Shown here piece by piece: positions 35,811 to 45,608 of a stretch of 64,000 nt of DNA. The stretch's first letter is position 1; each line of letters starts with the position of its first letter. The position numbers and the translations under genes are program-made. Origin of the DNA: Pseudomonas laurentiana (lineage in GTDB: Bacteria > Pseudomonadota > Gammaproteobacteria > Pseudomonadales > Pseudomonadaceae); contig NZ_BMQU01000008.1 in NCBI RefSeq assembly GCF_014648275.1, positions 1 through 64,000 on the forward strand. The letters run 5' to 3'. The notes below the pieces were generated by a model, which did no database searches, was not told the origin of the DNA, and saw nothing but the letters and a program-made list of their open reading frames with translations.

Positions 35811-36896
35811 TCAGCGTCGAACCAGCAGCACCCCGCTTTCCATGTGGTGGGTATAGGGGAACTGGTCGAACAATGCACAGCGCTCGATACGGTGCGTGTC
35901 GTGCAACTGGGCGATGTTGGCCGCGAGGGTTTCCGGGTTGCAGGAGATGTACAGGATGTTGTCGAAACGTCGTGTCAGCTCACAGGTGTCCGGATCCATG
36001 CCCGCACGCGGTGGATCGACGAAGACGCTGCCAAACTGGTAGCTCTTCAGATCGATACCTTCCAGGCGGCGGAAGGGGCGTACTTCATTGAGCGCCTCGG
36101 TCAGCTCTTCGGCGGACAGGCGCACCAGGCGTACGTTGTCCACGGCGTTGTCATCGAGGTTGTGCAGGGCGGCATTGACTGACGTCTTGCTGATCTCGGT
36201 GGCCAACACCTTGCGAACACGGGTAGCCAGCGGCAAGGTGAAGTTACCGTTACCGCAGTACAACTCCAGCAAGTCGTCCTGGCGCTCACCCAGCGCGTCA
36301 TAGGCCCAGTTGAGCATCTTCTGGTTGACCGTGCCGTTGGGTTGGGTGAAAGCGCCTTCGGGCTGGCGGTAGCGGAAGCTGCGTCCGGCCACCTGCAGCT
36401 CTTCGACGGCGTAGTCGCGGCCGATCACTACACGCTTGCCCTTGGAGCGGCCGATGATGCTTGCATTCAGGTCATTGGCCAGTTGTTGCGCTGCGGCCTC
36501 CCAGTGCTCGTCCAATGGACGGTGGTAGCACAGGGTAATCATCGCATCACCGGCCAAGGTGGTGAGGAACTCCACCTGGAACAGTTTGAAACTCAAGGCC
36601 GAGCTGGCTTGCCAGGCAGCTTTGAGCTTTGGCATCAGTTCGTTGATGCGCTGGCTGGCGATCGGGAAGTCTTCGATCAGAATCGGCGTGTGCTTTTCGC
36701 CGGGGGCGAACATGGCATAGAAGCGCTGTTCGTTTTCACGCCAGAGGCGGAACTCGGCACGCAGGCGGTAGTGCTCGCGCGGTGAGTCGAAGACCGCGGG
36801 TTCCGGTGCCGCGAAAGGCGCCAGCAGCTCACGCAGGCGAGCGACCTTGGCGTCGAGTTGTTGGCTGTAAGATGCAGGATCGAGGACAGCACTCAT
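35811..36896 (-). CDS. trmA: tRNA (uracil-5-)-methyltransferase TrmA
   Basis: TrmA methylates U54 of tRNA to ribothymidine using S-adenosylmethionine. The 361-residue protein has the TrmA N-terminus ([30 protein letters not shown]), SAM motif [16 protein letters not shown], motif [13 protein letters not shown], and the catalytic cysteine in [14 protein letters not shown]. Length matches the family. Its ATG overlaps the stop of the upstream purine permease by 4 bases, so the two are cotranscribed and probably coupled. Confidence 0.95.
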   Translation of the reverse strand: MSAVLDPASYSQQLDAKVARLRELLAPFAAPEPAVFDSPREHYRLRAEFRLWRENEQRFYAMFAPGEKHTPILIEDFPIASQRINELMPKLKAAWQASSALSFKLFQVEFLTTLAGDAMITLCYHRPLDEHWEAAAQQLANDLNASIIGRSKGKRVVIGRDYAVEELQVAGRSFRYRQPEGAFTQPNGTVNQKMLNWAYDALGERQDDLLELYCGNGNFTLPLATRVRKVLATEISKTSVNAALHNLDDNAVDNVRLVRLSAEELTEALNEVRPFRRLEGIDLKSYQFGSVFVDPPRAGMDPDTCELTRRFDNILYISCNPETLAANIAQLHDTHRIERCALFDQFPYTHHMESGVLLVRR

Positions 36897-38188
36897 GCGT
36901 TGAACCAGCCTAGTTTGATGACGAACAGGATCGAGAGAACCACCAGTGCCGAATTGACCTCGCGGCCACGGCCAGAGATCAACTTGATGACTGTCCAGGA
37001 AATGAAACCAAAGGCGATGCCGTTGGCAATCGAGTAGGTCAGTGGCATCGCCAGGGCCGTAATGACCACGGGTGCGGCTTCAGTGATGTCGTCCCAGTTT
37101 ATTTCGGCCAGGCCCGACGCCATCAGCACGGCGACGAACAGCAGCGCGGGTGCCGTGGCATAGGCAGGCACGCTGCCGGCCAACGGTGCAAAGAACAGCG
37201 CCAGCAGGAACAGCACGGCGACCACGACTGCTGTCAGGCCGGTACGTCCACCGGCGCTTACGCCCGCGGCTGACTCAATGTAGCTGGTGGTGGTCGAGGT
37301 GCCCAGCAGCGAACCGGCCATGGCTGCCGTGCTGTCGGCGATCAGGGCGCGGCCCATCTTCGGCATATGACCGTCCTTGCCCATCAGTCCCGCACGTTTG
37401 GCAACGCCAATCAGGGTGCCCGAGTTGTCGAACAGGTCGACGAACAGGAAGGCAAAGATCACGCTGATCAGGCCAACGTCCAGGGCGCCCTTGATGTCCA
37501 GTTGCAGGAAGGTTGGGGCCAGCGACGGCGGCATCGACATCAGCCCGCCGAACTCGCTGAAGCCCAGCGTGATGGACGCCAGGGTTACGGCGAGAATGCC
37601 GATCAGCACGGCGCCACGTACCTTCAGCGCCTCCAGTGCGACGATCAGGAAGAAGCCCAGGGTAGCGAGTATTGGTGCCGGTTTCTTGAGGTCGCCCAAG
37701 CCGACCACGGTCGCCTGGTGAGCGACCACGATGCCAGCGTTGTGCAGGGCGATCAGGGCCAGGAACAGGCCGATACCCGCGGCAATGGCCGAACGCAGTG
37801 GCAGCGGGATACTGTTGACGATCCATTCGCGGATACGAAAGATCGACAGCAGGAAGAACAATACGGCGGAAATGAATACGGCACCCAGTGCGACTTGCCA
37901 GGTGTGCCCCATGTTCAGGACGACGGTGTAGGTGAAGAAGGCGTTCAGGCCCATCCCTGGTGCGAGCGCAATCGGGTAGTTGGCAATCACGCCCATCACG
38001 GTCGAACCGATGGCGGCGGCCAGGCACGTTGCGACGAAAACAGCGCCTTTGTCCATGCCGGTTTCGCCGAGGATGCTCGGGTTGACGAACAGAATGTAGG
38101 CCATTGCCAGGAACGTGGTGACGCCCGCCAGAATCTCGGTGCGCACGTTGGTGTCGTGTGCTTTTAGTTGAAACAGCCTTTCCAGCAT
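36893..38188 (-). CDS. Guanine/hypoxanthine permease, NCS2 AzgA-type
   Basis: The 431-residue membrane protein is of the AzgA-like NCS2 branch: [40 protein letters not shown], the motif [11 protein letters not shown], and the conserved [19 protein letters not shown] and [15 protein letters not shown] stretches. It imports purine bases with protons. The start is ATG 38188, with GGGAGCAGG upstream; the open frame extends to 38446 but the added residues are unlike the family. It overlaps trmA by 4 bases. The 194 bp to the preceding MFS gene shows no purine riboswitch that I can recognise. Confidence 0.92.
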   Translation of the reverse strand: MLERLFQLKAHDTNVRTEILAGVTTFLAMAYILFVNPSILGETGMDKGAVFVATCLAAAIGSTVMGVIANYPIALAPGMGLNAFFTYTVVLNMGHTWQVALGAVFISAVLFFLLSIFRIREWIVNSIPLPLRSAIAAGIGLFLALIALHNAGIVVAHQATVVGLGDLKKPAPILATLGFFLIVALEALKVRGAVLIGILAVTLASITLGFSEFGGLMSMPPSLAPTFLQLDIKGALDVGLISVIFAFLFVDLFDNSGTLIGVAKRAGLMGKDGHMPKMGRALIADSTAAMAGSLLGTSTTTSYIESAAGVSAGGRTGLTAVVVAVLFLLALFFAPLAGSVPAYATAPALLFVAVLMASGLAEINWDDITEAAPVVITALAMPLTYSIANGIAFGFISWTVIKLISGRGREVNSALVVLSILFVIKLGWFNA

Positions 38189-38382
38189 GCCTGCTCCCGT
38201 GGCGCGCGCCGGCGCCGTGAATGATCGACCCATCAAGCAAAGCACAGACCATACCGGGAGGCCGTGGATTTTCCTTGGGTCGGAAAAAAGCCGCGCATCA
38301 TACCAGCATGATCGACGAGGAGTAATGCAGATACGCCCATCTTTGCTGCCAGCAGGGTACCGGCAAGATGGTGGCATGCTGT

Positions 38383-39612
38383 CTAGCTGCGCTTGGCCGT
38401 GTGCAGATGGTCGAGTGTGGCCAGGCTTGGAAACAGTTTTATCCACAGCCCGGTCACCAGCAGCGTTCCAACGCCGCCCATTACTACGGCAGGCACCGTA
38501 CCAAACCAGTGCGCTGTCAGCCCCGACTCGAACTCGCCGAGCTGGTTTGACGCTCCAATGAACAGGCCATTGACGGCGCTGACCCGTCCGCGCATCTCAT
38601 CCGGTGTCTCCAGTTGTACGAACGCGCCGCGAATTACCATGCTGATCATGTCGGCGGCACCCAGTACGGCCAACACCGCCAGGGAAAACCAGAACGATGT
38701 GGACAGGCCGAACGCGATGGTCGCCACGCCAAATATCCCGACGGCAGTGAACATGATGCGACCGACCTGCCGTTCGACCGGAAAACGTGCCAGCCACAGT
38801 GACATCAGCAAGGCGCCAACGGCGGGGGCTGAACGCAACAGGCCCAGGCCCCAGGGGCCGGTGAGCAGAATGTCCTTGGCGAACACGGGCAGCAGTGCCG
38901 TGGCGCCGCCCAGCAGCACAGCAAACAGGTCTAAAGAGATGGCACCGAGAATGTCCGGGCGGCTGCGAATGAAGCGGACACCGGCCAGCAGTGTCTCCAG
39001 ACTGGCGCGGCCCTGCGTCAAGGGGCCTTGCTGTGCGCTTAGACCAAGGCTCAACGCGCAGGCGATCATGTACAGCAGCACGGTTGGCCCATACACCCAG
39101 ACGCTGCCGAAGGCATAGAGAAAACCACCCAGCGCCGGTGCGACGATGGTCGCCGACTGCATGGCTGAGGCCGAAGCTGCCACCGCACGGGGGAACAGGT
39201 GTGCGGGCACCACATTCGGCAGCAGCGCTTGGGTGGCTGGCATTTCAAACGAGCGGGCGCTGCCGAGCAGGAAGGCCAGCAGGAAAATCAGTTCACGGCT
39301 GACAGTGCCTGTACTGCTACCGACCACCAGCGTCAGGGCAATCAGTGCCTGAGCGGCCTGGCAGAGGGCGGCGACCCGACGCCGGTCATAGCGGTCGGCG
39401 ACATGCCCGGTGTGCAGCATGAACAGCACCCGAGGGGCAAACTCAACCAGACCGACCAGGCCGAGGTCGAGCACGCTGCCGGTCAGTTGATAAAGGTGCC
39501 AACCAATGGCCACGGTGAGCATTTGGAAGCCGCTGGCGGTGAACACTCGAGCCAGCCAGAAAGCCAGGAAGGGGCGGTGTTGACGCAGCAGTAATGGAGC
39601 TTGGGCAGACAT
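38383..39612 (-). CDS. MFS transporter, MFS_3/enterobactin-exporter-like
   Basis: The 409-residue transporter begins LLLRQHRPFLAFWLARVFTASGFQMLTVAIGWHLYQLTGSVLDLGLVGLVEFAPRVLF and has the DRYDRRRV loop and twelve hydrophobic helices. This is the pattern of the MFS_3 transmembrane secretion effector group, related to EntS-type exporters. Its substrate is unknown, as no siderophore genes are nearby. The start is ATG 39612, which has a weak ribosome-binding site; the frame is open to 39669. It is divergent from cioA across a 358-bp gap. Confidence 0.85.
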   Translation of the reverse strand: MSAQAPLLLRQHRPFLAFWLARVFTASGFQMLTVAIGWHLYQLTGSVLDLGLVGLVEFAPRVLFMLHTGHVADRYDRRRVAALCQAAQALIALTLVVGSSTGTVSRELIFLLAFLLGSARSFEMPATQALLPNVVPAHLFPRAVAASASAMQSATIVAPALGGFLYAFGSVWVYGPTVLLYMIACALSLGLSAQQGPLTQGRASLETLLAGVRFIRSRPDILGAISLDLFAVLLGGATALLPVFAKDILLTGPWGLGLLRSAPAVGALLMSLWLARFPVERQVGRIMFTAVGIFGVATIAFGLSTSFWFSLAVLAVLGAADMISMVIRGAFVQLETPDEMRGRVSAVNGLFIGASNQLGEFESGLTAHWFGTVPAVVMGGVGTLLVTGLWIKLFPSLATLDHLHTAKRS

Positions 39613-39806
39613 GAGCGCAAACGGGCCTGAGCAAGAAGAAGGTGGCCAGCGTAGCACTGCATGTAACAAGAGGTTGCAAGAAAGCCGGAGAGTGGGCGGT
39701 TAGCGCACCAAACAAACACCTCGTAAAGGGGGTGAGGCAACCGGTCACGCGGCAATCGACCACACAACCTGCGCGGCCGTTCGGGACTATTCTGTTTTCC
39801 ATACGT

Positions 39807-39820
39807 TGATCTGCGTCAAT
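39807..39820. promoter_or_regulatory. Anr/FNR box upstream of cioAB
   Basis: TTGATCTGCGTCAA matches the Anr/FNR consensus TTGAT-N4-ATCAA in 9 of 10 positions and lies 150 bp before the cioA ATG. In P. aeruginosa, cioAB is controlled by Anr, which supports the call. Just downstream, GTTGCA-GA-TGCAAC (39823-39836) is a second perfect palindrome of unknown binder. The rest of the 358-bp gap between the MFS gene and cioA shows no gene. Confidence 0.75.
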
Positions 39821-39970
39821 AGTTGCAGATGCAACGAATCGGCCCCGTGGCCGTAAATCCCTACGATTGCTGTTTCCAGAACAACTCCAATGTGTCGCAC
39901 TCAATAGCCGTGGGGGCAGTTGGCGCAAAGGCATTCGCCGAACGCCAGATTACCTGACAGAGGAAGCACT

Positions 39971-41410
39971 ATGTTCGGTTTGGAGGCACTCGATCTCGCC
40001 CGAATCCAGTTCGCGTTTACCGTCTCGTTCCATATCCTGTTCCCGGCCATCACCATTGGTCTGGCGAGCTACCTGGCGGTGCTCGAAGGCCTGTGGCTCA
40101 AGACTCACAACAGCGTTTACCGCGACCTGTATCACTTCTGGTCGAAGATCTTCGCCGTGAACTTCGGTATGGGCGTGGTATCCGGTCTGGTCATGGCGTA
40201 CCAGTTCGGCACTAACTGGAGCCGTTTCTCCGATTTCGCCGGGGCCGTCACAGGGCCGTTGCTGACCTACGAGGTACTGACCGCCTTCTTCCTCGAAGCC
40301 GGTTTCCTTGGCGTGATGCTGTTCGGCTGGAACCGCGTAGGCCGTGGCCTGCACTTTTTCTCCACGCTCATGGTCGCCCTTGGCACCTTGGTCTCGACCT
40401 TCTGGATCCTTGCCTCGAACAGTTGGATGCAGACCCCTCAGGGTTACGAAATCATTGATGGTCGAGTGATCCCGGTGGACTGGCTGGCTGTTATCTTCAA
40501 CCCGTCCTTCCCCTACCGTCTGGCGCATATGGCGACTGCAGCATTCGTCGCTACGGCGTTTTTTGTCGGTGCTTCGGCGGCCTGGCATCTACTGCGTGGG
40601 CGCGACAACCCGGCGATCCGCAAGATGCTCTCGATGGCCATGTGGATGGCCTTGATCGTCGCGCCGGTTCAGGCGGTCATCGGCGACTTCCATGGGCTGA
40701 ACACCCTTAAGCACCAGCCAGTGAAAATCGCTGCCATTGAGGGGCACTGGGAAAACGTCGGAGACGAGCCGACCCCGCTGATTCTGTTCGGCATCCCCGA
40801 CATGAAAGCCGAGACCACCCATTTCAAACTGGAAATCCCGGCACTGGGTAGCCTGATCCTGACTCACAGCCTGGATAAGCAGGTCCCGGCAATGAAGGAA
40901 TTCGCCCCTGAAGATCGGCCTAATTCGACCGTGGTCTTCTGGTCGTTCCGGATCATGGTCGGCCTCGGCATGCTGATGATCGCAGTCGGTTTGTGGAGTG
41001 TTTGGTTGCGCCTGCGTGGTCGCCTCTACAACTCGCGACCTTTCCTTTACCTGACCCTGTGGATGGGGCCGTCTGGTCTGATCGCCGTCCTTGCCGGCTG
41101 GTTTACCACTGAGGTCGGTCGTCAGCCGTGGGTGGTCTATGGCCTGATGCGGACCGCCGATGGTGCTTCAAATCATAGTTACACCCAGTTGGGCGTGACA
41201 CTGGTGATGTTCGTGGTGGTGTATTTCACGCTGTTCGGCGCGGGGTTGGGCTACATGATGCGCCTGGTGCGCAAGGGGCCGAAAACTGACGAAGGCAAGG
41301 AAGTCAGCTCCGGCGGTCCTGGCCAGCAACGCACTCCGGCACGGCCGCTGTCTGCTGCCGGTGACGATAACCACGACGGCGAAAGCCTCAGCCTGAACAA
41401 GGGGAACTGA
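39971..41410 (+). CDS. cioA: Cyanide-insensitive quinol oxidase subunit I
   Basis: CioA is the main subunit of the bd-type terminal oxidase that oxidises ubiquinol and reduces O2 without a copper centre. The 479-residue protein has the N-terminal heme ligand histidine in FTVSFHILFPAITIGL, the heme-site glutamates in TYEVLTAFFLEAGFLGVMLFGWNRVG, and GRQPWVVYGLMRT near the C-terminus. The short Q-loop is typical of Cio rather than E. coli CydA. The start is ATG 39971, with GAGGAAG upstream; the ATG at 39920 is not used. cioB and a small DUF2474 gene follow in an operon. Confidence 0.95.
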   Translation: MFGLEALDLARIQFAFTVSFHILFPAITIGLASYLAVLEGLWLKTHNSVYRDLYHFWSKIFAVNFGMGVVSGLVMAYQFGTNWSRFSDFAGAVTGPLLTYEVLTAFFLEAGFLGVMLFGWNRVGRGLHFFSTLMVALGTLVSTFWILASNSWMQTPQGYEIIDGRVIPVDWLAVIFNPSFPYRLAHMATAAFVATAFFVGASAAWHLLRGRDNPAIRKMLSMAMWMALIVAPVQAVIGDFHGLNTLKHQPVKIAAIEGHWENVGDEPTPLILFGIPDMKAETTHFKLEIPALGSLILTHSLDKQVPAMKEFAPEDRPNSTVVFWSFRIMVGLGMLMIAVGLWSVWLRLRGRLYNSRPFLYLTLWMGPSGLIAVLAGWFTTEVGRQPWVVYGLMRTADGASNHSYTQLGVTLVMFVVVYFTLFGAGLGYMMRLVRKGPKTDEGKEVSSGGPGQQRTPARPLSAAGDDNHDGESLSLNKGN

Positions 41411-41413
41411 ATC

Positions 41414-42421
41414 ATGGGTATTGATCTACCGCTGATCTGGGCCGTGATCATCATCTTCGGGATCATGATGTACGTGGTCATGGATGGTTTCGACCTGGGG
41501 ATCGGCATGCTCTTCCCCTTCATTAAGGATGACCGTGACCGCGACGTGATGATGAACACCGTCGCGCCGGTCTGGGACGGTAACGAGACCTGGTTGGTGC
41601 TGGGCGGTGCAGCGCTGTTCGGCGCTTTCCCGCTTGCCTATGCGGTGGTGCTGTCAGCGCTGTACCTGCCGTTGATGCTGATGCTGGTGGGGCTGATCTT
41701 CCGTGGCGTGGCGTTCGAGTTCCGTTTCAAGGCCAAGGCTGACAAACGTCATATCTGGGACAAGGCGTTCATTGGTGGCTCGCTTGCGGCCACCTTTTTC
41801 CAGGGTGTCGCATTGGGTGCCTTTATCGAAGGCTTCAAGGTGGTCGACCGTTCCTATGCCGGTGGTAGCCTGGATTGGCTGAGTCCCTTCAGTCTGTTCT
41901 GTGGCGTGGGCTTGGTAGTCGCCTACACCTTGCTGGGGTGTACCTGGCTGATCATGAAAACCGAAGGCAAGCTGCAGGAGCAGATGCACAATCTGGCGCG
42001 GCCGTTGGCGCTGGTGCTGTTAGCCGTGACCGGCATTGTCAGCCTCTGGACGCCGCTTGCGCATCCGGACATCGCCACGCGCTGGTTCAGCCTGCCGAAT
42101 CTGTTCTGGTTCCTGCCCGTACCGATCCTGGTGCTGGTGACCCTGTATGGCCTGCTCAAGGCCGTGGCGCGTAATGCCCACTACACCCCGTTCCTGCTGA
42201 CCCTGGTGTTGATCTTCCTGGGCTACAGCGGGCTGGGAATCAGCCTGTGGCCGAACATCATCCCGCCGTCGATCTCTATCTGGGATGCTGCTGCACCGCC
42301 GCAAAGCCAGGGTTTCATGCTGGTCGGCACGTTGTTCATCATCCCGTTCATTCTGGGTTACACCTTCTGGAGCTACTACGTGTTCCGCGGCAAGGTGACC
42401 CACGAAGACGGCTACCACTAG
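41414..42421 (+). CDS. cioB: Cyanide-insensitive quinol oxidase subunit II
   Basis: The 335-residue integral membrane subunit pairs with CioA. It begins IDLPLIWAVIIIFGIMMYVVMDGFDLGIGMLFPF, the CydB-family signature, followed by WDGNETWLVLGGAALFGAFPLAY. Eight or nine TM helices are evident. It starts 3 bp after the cioA stop, with GGGGAA as ribosome-binding site. It is cotranscribed with cioA and the small downstream gene. Confidence 0.95.
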   Translation: MGIDLPLIWAVIIIFGIMMYVVMDGFDLGIGMLFPFIKDDRDRDVMMNTVAPVWDGNETWLVLGGAALFGAFPLAYAVVLSALYLPLMLMLVGLIFRGVAFEFRFKAKADKRHIWDKAFIGGSLAATFFQGVALGAFIEGFKVVDRSYAGGSLDWLSPFSLFCGVGLVVAYTLLGCTWLIMKTEGKLQEQMHNLARPLALVLLAVTGIVSLWTPLAHPDIATRWFSLPNLFWFLPVPILVLVTLYGLLKAVARNAHYTPFLLTLVLIFLGYSGLGISLWPNIIPPSISIWDAAAPPQSQGFMLVGTLFIIPFILGYTFWSYYVFRGKVTHEDGYH

Positions 42422-42442
42422 GGTTGGAACGGAGGGTGTGAA

Positions 42443-42598
42443 ATGGCTGTTAAAGAGACTGTCGACGCCGAAAACAAACCGCTCTGGCAACGCTTGGGGT
42501 GGTTGGCGGTGATCTGGACGGGCAGCGTCGTGACCTTGGGGATATTCGCCTGGCTGATGCGCCTGTTCATGAGCGCTGCTGGCCTGAGCACCCACTAG
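42443..42598 (+). CDS. DUF2474 small membrane protein of the cio operon
   Basis: A 51-residue protein (MAVKETVDAENKPLWQRLGW then AVIWTGSVVTLGIFAWLMRLF) starts 21 bp after cioB, with GGAGGGTG upstream. It has a charged N-terminus with an LWQRLGW motif and one TM helix (about residues 21-43), as in the DUF2474 proteins found after bd-type oxidase genes. By analogy with CydX it may stabilise the oxidase complex (inference). A strong terminator follows, making it the last gene of the operon. Confidence 0.87.
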   Translation: MAVKETVDAENKPLWQRLGWLAVIWTGSVVTLGIFAWLMRLFMSAAGLSTH

Positions 42599-42630
42599 GC
42601 AAACTCCCATCCGCCTTGCGGCGGACTCTC

Positions 42631-42666
42631 ACCCTTCGTAGCCGCTTGCTACGAAGGGTTTTTTTT
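42631..42666 (+). terminator. Rho-independent terminator of the cio operon
   Basis: ACCCTTCGTAGC and GCTACGAAGGGT form a perfect 12-bp stem around CGCTT, followed by eight T residues. A smaller CCGC-CTT-GCGG hairpin lies just upstream at 42611. The convergent rlmG gene ends at 42673. Confidence 0.95.
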
Positions 42667-42672
42667 GCCCGT

Positions 42673-43797
42673 TCACTTACGTGCTTTCAGCACCACGAAC
42701 TTGGGATTGGCCCCGACCTGTTCGACACCACGGAACAGTCGCGCCAGTTTGCTGTGATAGCCCAAGTGGCGATTGCCGACGATGTACAGCGCGCCGCCCG
42801 GGACCAGCGCTTCACGTGCCTGCTGGAACATGCGCCAGGCCAGAAAGTCGCCAACCACTTGCTGTTGATGGAACGGCGGGTTGCACAGCACTACGTCCAG
42901 CGAGCGCTCGGGTTGGCTGGCCAGGCCATCGTCGGCGCGTACTTCCACGTCACGTTCGCCCAGCGCCGCTTGCCAGTTCTCGCGGGCCGACTGAACCGCC
43001 ATATAGGACTCGTCGACCAGTGTGTACTGTGCCTGCGGGTTAGCCAGCGCACTGACGATGGCCAGCACACCGTTACCGCAGCCGAGGTCTGCGACCCGCG
43101 CCTGCCCGAGGTTTTTGGGCAGGTAGGGGAGGAAGGCCCGTGTGCCGATGTCCAAGCCTTCACGGCAGAATACGTTGGCATGGTTGAGCAGGTTCAGCGC
43201 CGGTTCATCCAGGCGATAGTGGGTTGGGTAGGGTGATGTGAAAGGGGCTTTGTGTTCTGCCGTGGCGATCAGCAAACGTGCCTTCTTGCGGCCCAGTGAG
43301 GCCTGCACCGGGCCGATGTATTTCTCCAGCAAATCGCCTGCGGCACGTGGCAGGTGCTTGATCATTGCCCCGGCGACGACCTGAGCGCCGGGCGCCAGAT
43401 GCCCCTGCAGACGAATCAACTGCTCCTCAAGCAATGCCAGGGTTTTTGGAACGCGCACCAATACTCGCTCGAACGGGCCTTGCCAGGTGGCACTGGCCGG
43501 GACGAAGGTGACACTGTCGAAGGGTTGACCGTTGCGTGGCAGGTTCTTTTCCAGGCCGAGTCTTGCCAGGTATGAGTCGCCACTGCTGACCACCTGTACA
43601 TGACGGCTCAAACTGATGGCCAAGGCACCAAAGCTGTCATTCAGTACCAGCACCCGAGTACTGCTTGGCAGTGCCTGTTCAGCCAGATGTTCGAGCAGGT
43701 ACTCATCGGCGGCATCGAAGGCTTGTAGGGGATCGTTGGCTTGTTCAGGTTGGCGGATCAGGTCAAGTTCGGCAAAAGGGTTGATCAGCAAGGGCAT
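42673..43797 (-). CDS. rlmG: 23S rRNA (guanine-N2)-methyltransferase RlmG
   Basis: RlmG methylates G1835 of 23S rRNA. The 374-residue protein has two tandem Rossmann-type methyltransferase halves. The N-terminal half (VLVLNDSFGALAISL) is degenerate. The C-terminal half has SAM motif I VADLGCGNGVLAIVSAL and the catalytic motif VLCNPPFHQQQ. ATG 43797 (MPLLINPFAELDLIR) is chosen from the family N-terminus; the frame is open to 43845. It is convergent with the cio operon. Confidence 0.93.
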   Translation of the reverse strand: MPLLINPFAELDLIRQPEQANDPLQAFDAADEYLLEHLAEQALPSSTRVLVLNDSFGALAISLSRHVQVVSSGDSYLARLGLEKNLPRNGQPFDSVTFVPASATWQGPFERVLVRVPKTLALLEEQLIRLQGHLAPGAQVVAGAMIKHLPRAAGDLLEKYIGPVQASLGRKKARLLIATAEHKAPFTSPYPTHYRLDEPALNLLNHANVFCREGLDIGTRAFLPYLPKNLGQARVADLGCGNGVLAIVSALANPQAQYTLVDESYMAVQSARENWQAALGERDVEVRADDGLASQPERSLDVVLCNPPFHQQQVVGDFLAWRMFQQAREALVPGGALYIVGNRHLGYHSKLARLFRGVEQVGANPKFVVLKARK

Positions 43798-43896
43798 GGC
43801 ATAAGGCTCTGGGACATCGGCGGCCATCGCGGCGAGCGAGGGCAAGTTGGCGACGATTCTACAGGGTTTATACCGTACTGACTGACGCTTGGCGTT

Positions 43897-44601
43897 TCAG
43901 AGCAGGCCACTCATGGCGGCGCGAACAACCGCACTGGTCTTGTTGCTGGTGTTCATCTTGGCCATGACGCTACGGATATGGAAATTAACAGTGCTTTCAG
44001 ACAGGTCCAGAATGCACGCGATGTCGGCCGCTGTCTTGCCCTCGGCGGACCACTTGAGTACTTCGATTTCCCGGGCGGACAATTGATAGGTCACGCGTTT
44101 TTGCGGGTGTATACGCTCCACTATCAGGGTGTGTATCAGGTTACATAGCCATAGGGTCTGGCAGTTTTTTTCAAGGTATTCGGCCGGCGTTATAGGGCCG
44201 TTAGCACGGAGCACGCTAAGCATGCTCTGATTGCCGCGAACGTCGTGTATTGCCTGGCTCCAGCCGAAACGCAGACCAAAGGACTGCGCTTCCTCCCAGT
44301 ACTGGGGCGTCTCGGCAAAGGTGTCGCCATTCCAGAGGATGGGTTGCAGCGATTGCTGGCAGTGGATTGCGATCGGGTCAATCCTCACGTAATCGCCCTG
44401 CTGGTAGCGGGTGTTCCACTCGCCGGGAAAGTTGTTCAGGAGTATGTACTGAGGGGATTGGGTCGCAACGTGCCGGCGTATCGTGAACCCCATGAAATCC
44501 ATGCCTAGTTGCTTGGCCAGGGACAGTGCAATGTCAAATAGCTGCTGTTCGTTGTGCTCGTCGAGCAGCTGTTGCATCTGCTCCGGGTTCCAATAGGGCA
44601 T
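43897..44601 (-). CDS. ppoR: LuxR-family quorum-sensing solo regulator PpoR
   Basis: The 234-residue protein has an N-terminal autoinducer-binding domain and a C-terminal LuxR HTH (YQLSAREIEVLKWSAEGKTAADIACILDLSESTVNFHIRSVMAKM). The residues conserved in AHL-binding LuxR proteins are all present: Trp62, Tyr66, Asp75, Pro76, Trp90 and Gly113. No luxI-type synthase is in the window, so it is a solo. The neighbourhood (rlmG on one side, ferredoxin-NADP reductase on the other) fits PpoR of P. putida, reported to bind 3-oxo-C6-HSL. It is divergent from fpr across a 220-bp gap that holds the promoters of both but no gene. Confidence 0.87.
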   Translation of the reverse strand: MPYWNPEQMQQLLDEHNEQQLFDIALSLAKQLGMDFMGFTIRRHVATQSPQYILLNNFPGEWNTRYQQGDYVRIDPIAIHCQQSLQPILWNGDTFAETPQYWEEAQSFGLRFGWSQAIHDVRGNQSMLSVLRANGPITPAEYLEKNCQTLWLCNLIHTLIVERIHPQKRVTYQLSAREIEVLKWSAEGKTAADIACILDLSESTVNFHIRSVMAKMNTSNKTSAVVRAAMSGLL

Positions 44602-44821
44602 GGCAAGTCACCTCCTTTTGTTGGATCCACACTCCATGTGTTTTGGATTGTAGGAAAAGTCCGAGTGTTTGCTTGGGTTATTTTGCGATAGCAGACAAAC
44701 GGAACGCTTACCAAGCGCGCTGCGCCGGTGGCCGTTCATTGGGCTATGGCACCACCAATCGTCGGTGTTTATGCGGCGCATTTTGCGAGACACTGGTTTC
44801 AATCGACTAGTGGAGCAGGTC

Positions 44822-45598
44822 ATGACTGCCAGCGAGGAGAAGTTCACGCGTCAAACGCTGCTGGATGTTCAGCCGCTGACCTCCAGCCTGTTCAGCTTGC
44901 GGATTACGCGGGACCAGGGGTTTCGCTTCCGTGCCGGGCAATTTGCGCGCCTGGGCGTGACTCGTGCTGACGGCAGTGTGGTCTGGCGTGCCTACTCGAT
45001 GGTTAGCGCCCCCCATGACGATTACCTGGATTTCTTTTCCATTGTGGTTCCGGGAGGGGAGTTCACGAGTGAACTCAGCCGTTTGCGTCAGGGTGACAGC
45101 CTGCTGATTGATCGACAGGCATTCGGGTTTCTGACCCTGGACCGTTTCGTTGGTGGCCGTGACCTGTGGTTGTTGGCAACCGGCACGGGTATCGCTCCCT
45201 TTCTATCGATTCTGCAGGATTTTGAAGTATGGGAGCGGTTTGAACGCATCAAGTTGGTGTATTCGGTGCGTGAAGCCCGGGAGCTGGCTTATCAGCCGCT
45301 GATTGCGGGCCTTGAACAGCGTGATTACCTGGCTGAGTACGCGGGGGCGTTGCAGTTCATTCCCATCGTTACCCGCGAGCAACACCCGGGTGCACTAAAC
45401 GGGCGTATCACTCGATTGATCGAGAATGGCGAACTGGAGCGTGTTGCGGGTCTAGCGCTGACCCCTGAACATTCGCGGGTGATGATCTGCGGTAACCCGC
45501 AGATGATTGACGACACCCGGGCATTGCTCAAGCAGCGCGACATGCACTTGAGCCTGAGCCGCCGGCCGGGTCAGGTTGCAGTGGAAAACTACTGGTAG
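44822..45598 (+). CDS. fpr: Ferredoxin-NADP+ reductase
   Basis: This FAD enzyme exchanges electrons between NADPH and ferredoxin or flavodoxin in the cytoplasm. The 258-residue protein has the FAD-binding RAYSMVSAP motif, the NADP-binding GTGIAPFLSIL, CGNPQMIDDTRALL, and the bacterial subclass C-terminus VAVENYW. The start is ATG 44822, with GGAGCAGG upstream; the frame is open to 44669, but that part is unlike the family. A hairpin at 45609-45634 separates it from the convergent mscL. Confidence 0.94.
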   Translation: MTASEEKFTRQTLLDVQPLTSSLFSLRITRDQGFRFRAGQFARLGVTRADGSVVWRAYSMVSAPHDDYLDFFSIVVPGGEFTSELSRLRQGDSLLIDRQAFGFLTLDRFVGGRDLWLLATGTGIAPFLSILQDFEVWERFERIKLVYSVREARELAYQPLIAGLEQRDYLAEYAGALQFIPIVTREQHPGALNGRITRLIENGELERVAGLALTPEHSRVMICGNPQMIDDTRALLKQRDMHLSLSRRPGQVAVENYW

Positions 45599-45608
45599 CA
45601 GACATGAC

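Noticed and set aside
38189-38382. Purine riboswitch before the AzgA-type permease
   Set aside because: No recognisable aptamer stems or conserved loop sequences were seen in the gap.
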